Shown: positions 30,607 to 37,011 of the stretch, in pieces | How the letters are laid out: each line of letters begins with the position of its first letter | Numbering within the stretch: the stretch's first letter is position 1 | The notes under the pieces: generated by a model | Databases searched by the model: none | What the model saw: only the letters and a program-made list of their open reading frames with translations | Told to the model about the DNA's origin: nothing | Source of the DNA: Gracilaria domingensis | Taxonomy: Eukaryota; Rhodophyta; Florideophyceae; Gracilariales; Gracilariaceae | Assembly: GCA_022539475.1 (NCBI GenBank) | Contig: VCMS01000127.1 | Span: forward strand, 169,938-206,948 | Reading direction: 5' to 3' | DNA length: 37,011 nt | Made by a program: the position numbers and the translations under genes

Positions 30607-33159
30607 TTAGTGACGTTCTATCCAATTCTCCTCATGTAATCCTTCTTGCACAGACCTTTCCCTCATATCCCTCTCTGCAGTTATGTCGTAGAACATACGG
30701 TCTCCCCGACTGCAGCATCCAACATAGCAATCCAGTACAGCTCCGAGCTTCTCAGAGATCTCTCCCATAAACACATCTTCTCGGACAGCAAGGTACATTT
30801 TCCTTTTCGACGGAATCCAGTAAACCACAGTGCCCACCCGGTCATCATTTCCATGCCGCGCATCTTCAGCATTCGATGGGCCATTTCTGAACTCTGTTGG
30901 ATAACTCTGCTGCATGCGGACCCTCACGGTCTTCAGTATACTCTCAAGTGCCAGTGGTAGATATTTCCCGAACAAGTTGGAGAACAACACTTGTCTCTTA
31001 CCACTTCTCCCTCGTTCAGACTCTGTCGCGCGAACAACGGACGCTATCCAGGCATCAAGACGTGCCAGATGCATAATTGTTCCATCTACTGGATCCCTCT
31101 CTTCGGTATTCCTCGAACTTGTTTGTAAAACGTCGTAGCCCATGAACTCACGCAGCACCTCCAAGCTCAGGCTGTTCCGAAAAAGCAAGTCACATGGTTC
31201 ATCTTCGGTTGCATGATATGGGTTAAAGCCCGAGAAACATATATCTTCTACCTTCTGAGTTCTCCACGACGACAGAATCTCACATCTATTTGCATCTTCG
31301 GGTAGGAGTTTTTCACGTACCTCTCTGGTTTGTATTTCATACTTGTTCTGCTCCATTTCATCATTTTTTATCGGGGTCCTTACAAGCATGTCGTAACCTA
31401 GTCCCATCAATAACCTCTCCTTCGCATGGCGTTTTCGAACACCTATTGCATCACTTAAAGCCTGTTTCAACCTTCTGCGCAAACAAATGTCGTGCGTTAA
31501 CTGTTTCACACAGTCATCTTCCATTTTCATTCCTCGGATAGATTCCCAACGTGGCTTCATTACCTCCGTCTCCACAATTTGCATCAACAAATGGTCGCCT
31601 CCACCACGTACGGATGGCGTGTACGCCCTCATTTCCATGGCAAGATCCATTGGGCACCGTGGCACTATCTCCTTCCCATCAACAACCAGCACACTGTCGT
31701 CTTTCTCAGGTCCAACTGTCTCACTTCGGTTGCCCCAGTTCCTTGCCGGTATACTCATCTCGAAGCATAGCTCTCTTGTCTCGTCTTTGGCGTATTGAAG
31801 TATGGAGTCATAGACGGTCTTCGCAACACCAACAAACTCGTCGTTCACGTCAATGTTGTACCGCTTTCTGCTCTTGTTACTGTCACGTTCGTTCCTTTTC
31901 CCTCCACGTCTGAGAGCCTCTCTCAAAGAGTGTATGAGAAGCTCTTGTTCTCTGACCTTAACCTCCAGTTGCTCTATGTTCTTCTGAGCAAGTCGTACGC
32001 TCATTTTCAGACTTTGCTTGTCCTCTATTGTACGATACAGATCTCCCTTCAGTTTCCCGATCTTTTCCAAAAGCTCGTATCGCTTAGTAAGGGATTCATC
32101 TTCATCTTCTTCCATTGCACCATGCAGGGAAAAGCTCCGTGACAAAGCACCACGATCAACATCTTTATCGTTCCATACTTCTCTACGGGCGTTTGCTATG
32201 ACAGGTTGCCGATCGTTCCCCACCCGTCTATTCTCATTTCCATGGTTCGTCCTTCTTCTGACCTGATTGAACCTGTTTCTCTGTGACTCACCTGTGACTG
32301 GTGTCGGTTGTATCTCGTTTTCGTCTTCGTCTTCCTTGTGTCTGGACCCAATATGAGGGACGGAATCATGCCTGCCTTCGATGGGAGCCATATGCGTTGC
32401 ATTTCCGGCGTCCACGTTGTCGTTCGCCTCCACGTTATCCTTGTCCTCGACGTCACTTGGGATATCTACTGCGTCCGTGGACTCCCGCTCCTTTCTTCCA
32501 CTGCCTTTCTTGGCACGAGAGACACCCTCATTCATTTTCTCGTTCCTCTTCACTTTTCTCGAATCATAACTGTTACGTTCTGTTCCGGCAGCGCTTCTGG
32601 GTATCTCCCTATCCCCAGGTTCGGCTCTAGGTTCGGCTCTCACGATGGCGCAATCCACGGTTTCCATCTCCGCATTGTCATCCGCAGTTCTCACCTTGTC
32701 GAAACAATCATCGATACGAGGACCTTCTGTTCCTCCACTGCCTCTTGTCCTCCTTACATTCTGACGTACAGCCGTTCTTCTCTTATTTCCTTTCATCGCT
32801 TTGATATCTACATTTCCATCATCACTGACCCTTGGCTCTTCCATTGCAGCCATGTGGCGTGTAACAGGCCCACGCATTGCACTATCCTTGGCTTGAACGG
32901 TTTCACTTACTGTGCGTTCCGTAGTGCATGTGGAAGCTCCTGACCTCCTTCTCGGTTTTACTTCCGATACTGTAGATGAAGATTTTGGTTTGCGAAGTCC
33001 AGCACGAGGTGCTCGGCCTCGGCTACCTCTCCCATTAGTAGCACTACTTCGTGAGACGACCGCGCTCCTACGTTTGGCCACCCCAGTATCCCAGCGCTCC
33101 GGCGGTACCGATGCGTTTCGCGGTTTACCACCTGCATGCTCCGCACGTTGAGGAGCCAT
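30607..33159 (-). CDS. Large protein of unknown function: basic N-terminus, coiled coil, novel C-terminal region
   Basis: The open frame begins at 33453, but ATG at 33159 (MAPQRAEHAGGKPRN) is the likely start because the preceding codons look like promoter sequence. The product is 850 residues. The first ~340 residues are disordered, rich in Arg, Lys, Ser and Glu with runs of both charges (KPRRRSG, VEDKDNVEANDNVDAG). A coiled coil follows at about 358-420 (KRYELLEKIGKLKGDLYR, KNIEQLEVKVREQELLI). The last ~400 residues look globular, for example FSNLFGKYLPLALESILK, and match nothing I know. It converges on the transposase with 100 bp between their ends. DNA transposons of the CACTA type often encode a second, non-catalytic DNA-binding protein, and this could be the counterpart; that is inference from position and composition. 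The frame is completely intact. Confidence 0.7.
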   Translation of the reverse strand: MAPQRAEHAGGKPRNASVPPERWDTGVAKRRSAVVSRSSATNGRGSRGRAPRAGLRKPKSSSTVSEVKPRRRSGASTCTTERTVSETVQAKDSAMRGPVTRHMAAMEEPRVSDDGNVDIKAMKGNKRRTAVRQNVRRTRGSGGTEGPRIDDCFDKVRTADDNAEMETVDCAIVRAEPRAEPGDREIPRSAAGTERNSYDSRKVKRNEKMNEGVSRAKKGSGRKERESTDAVDIPSDVEDKDNVEANDNVDAGNATHMAPIEGRHDSVPHIGSRHKEDEDENEIQPTPVTGESQRNRFNQVRRRTNHGNENRRVGNDRQPVIANARREVWNDKDVDRGALSRSFSLHGAMEEDEDESLTKRYELLEKIGKLKGDLYRTIEDKQSLKMSVRLAQKNIEQLEVKVREQELLIHSLREALRRGGKRNERDSNKSRKRYNIDVNDEFVGVAKTVYDSILQYAKDETRELCFEMSIPARNWGNRSETVGPEKDDSVLVVDGKEIVPRCPMDLAMEMRAYTPSVRGGGDHLLMQIVETEVMKPRWESIRGMKMEDDCVKQLTHDICLRRRLKQALSDAIGVRKRHAKERLLMGLGYDMLVRTPIKNDEMEQNKYEIQTREVREKLLPEDANRCEILSSWRTQKVEDICFSGFNPYHATEDEPCDLLFRNSLSLEVLREFMGYDVLQTSSRNTEERDPVDGTIMHLARLDAWIASVVRATESERGRSGKRQVLFSNLFGKYLPLALESILKTVRVRMQQSYPTEFRNGPSNAEDARHGNDDRVGTVVYWIPSKRKMYLAVREDVFMGEISEKLGAVLDCYVGCCSRGDRMFYDITAERDMRERSVQEGLHEENWIERH

Positions 33160-33620
33160 CCGAGATCCTTCGGCCTTCGTGCGCGGTAGTATTACGGAAC
33201 AGATATAGAAACGTGAACGATACTGAAGGTATATGATTGAGAGTGATATGTGAGGGTCACGTACTCGGTGTACAGGACTGATATGTGAAGGGGAGGGGAA
33301 TTTAACCTCGTACTGCATATATGGAGAAAAGCATTCTGCAGCATTTGTGGCGGATCGGCATTCAATTTTTGGACCTTTCCCGGGTCCATATTCCGGACTT
33401 GGTCCGATTTTCCCGGATGTTGCGCCCTGCATATACAAGTACGGCACTTTCAACGATCTTTCATACCACTATATGCATCAATATGTTACACAGTACAGCT
33501 TGAGTGTACATATGAGTATTTCTGCAATCATAGCAGAAGTGTTCAATACAATTTACTTCAACAAAAAGCTTTTCTCACTACATTGAGCCCATACGAAGTC
33601 CAAGGACATTGTCTGAGAAC
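33160..33620 (-). other. Spacer/promoter region between SET gene and coiled-coil gene
   Basis: TATA-like sequences on the minus strand occur at 33229-33237 (TCATATACC) and near 33317, either of which could serve the gene starting at 33159. Near 33365-33410 the motifs GGACC and GGTCC recur around TTTCCCGGG. No gene is seen. Confidence 0.35.
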
Positions 33621-34250
33621 CTAGGTTAACCTTTCCCAAGGATATGTGGGTCCATAGTCAACGTAAATTTCGTCGTGCTCCTTAATGTCCCTTGAGGCCG
33701 TGACTATGTAGTTCTCCAAAAGCCCCAAAGTTGTAGCCTGATACTCTGTGGGCTGGCGAATGAATACATTTGGTTTGCGTGCCATGTTAGAATCCATTTC
33801 TTCCAATTCCTTGTCCTCATCACCTTCACGATATGACGCGTCATTGATATAGCCCGCTACACAGAAAGGAGCAGGAACTATCCAGGCATGACCAGCGTTG
33901 ACTTCAGTATCATAATGCGAGAGAGTGTTGTACATTTGCCCCTTCAGCCTCACTTGCATGCAATACTTCCTGAACCGAGATGCAGTGGCCCCCAGCATTC
34001 CGTCTCCATACGTCAAATGTGTGGTATTGCGTCGGCTTAGATCATGATACACCAAGGTCCCATAAAAGTATCCAATAACCTCCCCTTCGGAAAACGCCCT
34101 ACTCGTAAATACTCCATTCCACTTGCTGCATGTTTGATATTCGACTTCTTCACATAGAGCCATAGCGATGTCGCCTCGACAGAGAGTAAAGTGTGACTGT
34201 CCAACGTAGTCATCTTCCCTTGTAAGGCAAGTGGCCACTCATGGAACGGT
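33621..34250 (-). CDS. SET domain (lysine methyltransferase-like), C-terminal part of a methyltransferase-SET gene
   Basis: The frame runs from about 34238 to a stop at 33621 (about 205 residues). Counting from 34238, the N-terminal SET motif is GVFTSRAFSEGEVIGYFYG (42-60). YINDASY (130-136) and KPNVFI (155-160) stand in the place of the usual N-H-S-C-x-P-N motif, in the variant form YIND...NV. The final part is YIVTASRDIKEHDEIYVDYG (177-196). These cover cofactor and active-site parts of a SET fold. There is no ATG at the frame's beginning, and it continues upstream, in a different frame, into a methyltransferase region. I read it as the C-terminal half of a fused protein rather than a separate gene. 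Histone lysine methylation is the usual role of SET proteins; the substrate is unknown here. Confidence 0.75.
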
Positions 34251-35228
34251 TTCTCTTGTACGTAGTGATAAGACCAGTTCATTCCAATAGGTGGATAGGT
34301 ACGACATGATATGGAATGGGAAAGATTGGTACGATGGGAATCCCTTGGGTGCATTCCATATAGTCGAAGTCTTTCGTTTCCGTTCAGGAAATTGGCATCC
34401 ACCACATAGACGCTTTGAACTACCTCATTCGTAACCGGTTCTTTCATCTTCAATTCATTGCGCCACACCTTTCTTGCGTAATGCACAATAGCATTGTGCT
34501 TGGCATGAGAGAAACACTGGCTCATCTTGCTCACATCCAATGAAACGCCGAGGCCCCTCAATATCCATACATGCCAGCGCGCACGAGAACGTCCCGGAGT
34601 AGAGATCAACCACAACATCCCCGGGATTCGAGAACCTCGCTATCAGCTCCATCAGTAGTTGCCTCGACTTTTGTTCTGGACGAGCGTTCGCGGTTCGAAT
34701 TCTGCCACCACTCTTCACTCTCCATCGGAGACTCTCCCTAGCGTAAGATTTGGAACCTGGTCAATGATAGAAATAGTGCCCAGGATAGCGAGCTGAAACG
34801 TAGTTGAAGTTCTGATAGTTCACCATCTGTCCGCGTACGGGTTTCCATCTCTCAGCCATGCAGGCGTCACTCCGTCGCCCAAACAGGCGAGTAGTAATTA
34901 CGCCCGCAGGTTCTTCAAGGGGTTCGAACGAGAAGAATGAAGTTCATGGGCGTCGAAATCCACTAAGAATGATGCGGTTCTTTCCGCGTTTGCGTCTCCA
35001 CTTGTGCTCTCGGCATAAATCTTTCCCAGTCTCAAAACGGTCGATACTGCAGAACAAACGAACTGTCCTCCTGGTGCGAAGCAGAATGCCATGATGTTCC
35101 GCATATTGTCCATATCATCGTTCACGCCAATTCGCGTATCGCTGTCGCGGATGCCATCATGGAGGGTCTGTGAGCACGAACTGAACGTTTGCCTTCCCAA
35201 AGATGTATCCGATGGAAAATAGTACCAT
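34251..35228 (-). pseudogene. Beta-class amino-methyltransferase domain (N6A/N4C-like), frame broken
   Basis: From ATG 35228 the frame reads MVLFSIGYIFGK and VQFVLTDPP (DPP at 35168-35160), motif IV of amino-methyltransferases, where a frame change removes the expected Tyr. The next frame gives DGIRDSDTRIG and FCFAPGGQFVCSAVS. After another change near 34940 it continues WKPVRGQMVNYQNFNY and GHYFYH, a TGA at 34763-34761, then RPEQKSRQLLMELI and SNPGDVVVDLYSGTFS, the SAM-binding motif I region, and RFIGCEQDEPVF. Motif IV before motif I with about 170 residues between is the beta-class order. The motif I loop reads DLYSGTF instead of DPFxGSG, which may weaken SAM binding. A further segment (DVSKMSQCFSHAKHN to FHEWPLALQGKM) leads into the SET domain. 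Target DNA and base are unknown. Confidence 0.65.
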
Positions 35229-36023
35229 GAGCCTCACAGTTCGTCATATCCGCACAATGCATGAAGAATGCTTTCATGCTTCTCGCACCATATCTAGAGC
35301 ATTTAACGTGCGCGTGTCATCAAGTCATGAGGGGGGAAGACCCCATTGGAAAGTTTATCTTTCGCCCAACAGATTGGACCAAGGTGGTTATCACCTTTCT
35401 TTCAATTGTCGCTATCGAGATGACGATGACATGGAGTAACTGAGCTTTTTCCTGCGCGTCCTCTTGGAGGAGCTGCGGATCTTGTATCGAGTCCCTCACC
35501 TTAACGTGACGGTATTACTTCCTCCATCCTGCTCTGAGGAAAGCGGCCTGGGATAAGTCGAGATGGTTTGGAGTTGTAGTACAGACATTCGTTGACGAAT
35601 TAGAAAGAACGTACTCTTGGAGAATACATTGAACGGGTGGTACTCGTGCGGGGCGGCCAGGTCTGACAGCTTTTTCTACAAATTCATCCTTGACGTTCGG
35701 GCATTTTGTAGGAACCCATTCAACACAATCTGCTGAATCTCTGCCAGAATTCCTTTCAACTCGTAAGTTGGCGTCGAATAGTTATCCGGAAGAGTATGAA
35801 ACCCAAGAAACGGTGTCGGCTTCACATCCAACGTGGGTTTCCAGTTCTTCCCCAACGTATGAAAAGCTGACTCCGGACTGTACAACAGAGCGGGATTCAA
35901 CTGACAGTGGAACCAAGCGACTTCCTTTTCTACAAGCGGTAGGCAAGCAAATCTGCTCACATCACCAAAGCCTAAGGTTGAGGCACGAATCCCATCCCTT
36001 ACAATCGTTGCCTGCATGTGCAT
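35229..36023 (-). pseudogene. Possible N-terminal region of the methyltransferase-SET gene
   Basis: A minus-strand frame from 36023 to 35676 (with RFACLPLVEKEVAWFHCQLN and PTPFLGFHTLPDNYS) is continued in another frame by VEKAVRPGRPARVPPVQCIL, DLSQAAFLRAGW and VISIATIERKVITTLVQSV, down to about 35320. Composition is protein-like, with mixed hydrophobic and charged residues. I recognise no domain. It lies directly upstream of the methyltransferase motifs on the same strand, so I infer it is the N-terminal part of the same gene, broken by at least two frame changes and one stop. Confidence 0.4.
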
Positions 36024-37011
36024 CCGTTCGTGCCGTCCTCATTTCGTAAGCTAATGTAGCCGTTCGACGAAACTCACAGCTCTATGGGTCCCTTCCCGGT
36101 TCTTTCCTCTCTTCGCCGCTGGGAGAAATTTCTCTCCGAAGTTATATGCTTCACGAAAGAGAGATGAGTAAACTGCTGAAACGAGTGGAGGCCAATCCTG
36201 AACCGTAGTTTCTTCGTCTGCTTACTGCTGGAGCATGTTCGTTTTGAAAAGGTCATTCAAGAAAGCCCGTTCTATCGAAGCAGCTACCGTTGTGATATCC
36301 CTTTTCAAGACTCAGGTAAACAAGGTCTCTCCAGCGCCGATCAGAATTGCTCGTCGTCTAGATCAGTGATACGGCGTATATTTGTAGACCCTGCTCAGAA
36401 AGCACGTCAGACGATCTTCGTGACTTTTTTTTGCGGAGTTAGTTTTTGCAAGGACCCTTGACCGCGTGGTGATGAACTTCTTCGTGCACCATGCAGGTTG
36501 TCACGGGTTTGCTACAGGTAATTCCACCTTACCACCTACGCGGATACAGTACCATTCTTTGAAGCGCATACGCCATTCGCAACTCAATGAATCAACCCCC
36601 ACATTTCAAGAAACGCGGTGCCATGCTGGCTTGACATCGAACGACGTGCTAGAGGATTGCGCTAGAAGATACGTGCGTGGTTCTCATCGGCAGCACACTC
36701 CTGCTTAACAGTCCGGGAGCGGTCATTTCGGTTTGACGCATGTAAGAATGAGAACAGAAAGGACGCGAAGTAAACGAGTAACTTGTGAAACGGTAGAGTT
36801 TTCGGAGATGTTTAAATGGATGGGAAGCGACGGAAACGTCGGGGAAAGCGTCGGAAACAATGGCTGGAAGCGCGGTTGCGACGGATTACCGAGAACTCAG
36901 CGGTCATGAAAATAGAGAGACGAGAGTGGTGATCTAACACTCAACACCGTGGGGCACGTCAGTATGTGCAGTGCATTATCATGTCTAGTATGTAAACCAA
37001 CGTAGAAAAAA
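36024..37011. other. No gene recognised to the window end
   Basis: Only short open frames occur. Near 36820-36875 the motif GGAAGCGNCGGAAACG-like recurs (GAAGCGACGGAAACGTC, GAAAGCGTCGGAAAC). The right end of the proposed transposon could lie here or beyond the window, but no terminal inverted repeat was identified. Confidence 0.4.

Noticed and set aside
35690..36049. Plus-strand frame of 119 codons
   Set aside because: The opposite strand has the more protein-like frame, which continues toward the methyltransferase region. The plus frame is rich in Ser/Thr without motif.
36800..37011. Right terminal inverted repeat of the proposed large transposon
   Set aside because: The reverse complement of the window end shows no match to the sequence upstream of the transposase at 27.0-27.3 kb.

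Overview
The window is eukaryotic DNA packed with transposable elements; I see no housekeeping gene, rRNA or tRNA. It holds two related Ty3/gypsy chromovirus-like elements, a decayed Ty1/copia element, two pogo/Tigger-like (DDE_1) transposase relics, a large Plavaka/CACTA-like transposase, and short spliceosomal introns (about 73 nt, GTAAGT donors, CTAAC branch-like sites). Moderate GC and long intronless transposon ORFs would fit a florideophyte red alga or another protist/algal lineage. Nothing in the window fixes the species, so treat this as a weak inference.

Layout. 1-11842: a Ty3/gypsy element on the minus strand (5' LTR 11462-11842, leader, gag 10586-8502, pol 8499-2954 with GPY/F and a C-terminal chromodomain, polypurine tract 358-370, 3' LTR 1-357). 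Between the end of pol and the 3' LTR lies a plus-strand (antisense) gene at 591-2448 with its own TATA-like box. This element has inserted into the 3' part of a pogo-like transposase gene (13111-11843, minus). 13425-17164: a Ty1/copia polyprotein with frameshifts. 17.2-18.8 kb: no gene recognised. 18766-19446: a second, more decayed relative of the pogo-like transposase. 19.5-24930: a second gypsy element on the plus strand, related to the first, truncated in RNase H exactly where a 120-bp-period tandem repeat starts. 25.1-27.0 kb: a duplicated minus-strand multi-intron gene remnant, one copy of which has gained a 110-bp foldback element.

27.25-36.0 kb is the most unusual part. A Plavaka/CACTA-like transposase (plus) converges on an 850-residue protein of unknown function with a basic N-terminus and a coiled coil (minus). 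Downstream on the same minus strand lie pieces of a gene with a beta-class amino-methyltransferase region (a DPP motif followed by a SAM-binding motif) and then a SET domain. These could be parts of one large DNA transposon carrying its own DNA/histone modifying cargo, but its ends are not identified.

Quality caveat. The 3' LTR and the first ~4.9 kb contain many single-base indels, while gag-pol from 4.9 to 10.6 kb is uninterrupted. Some breaks at the left end may therefore be sequencing errors near a contig end rather than real mutations.
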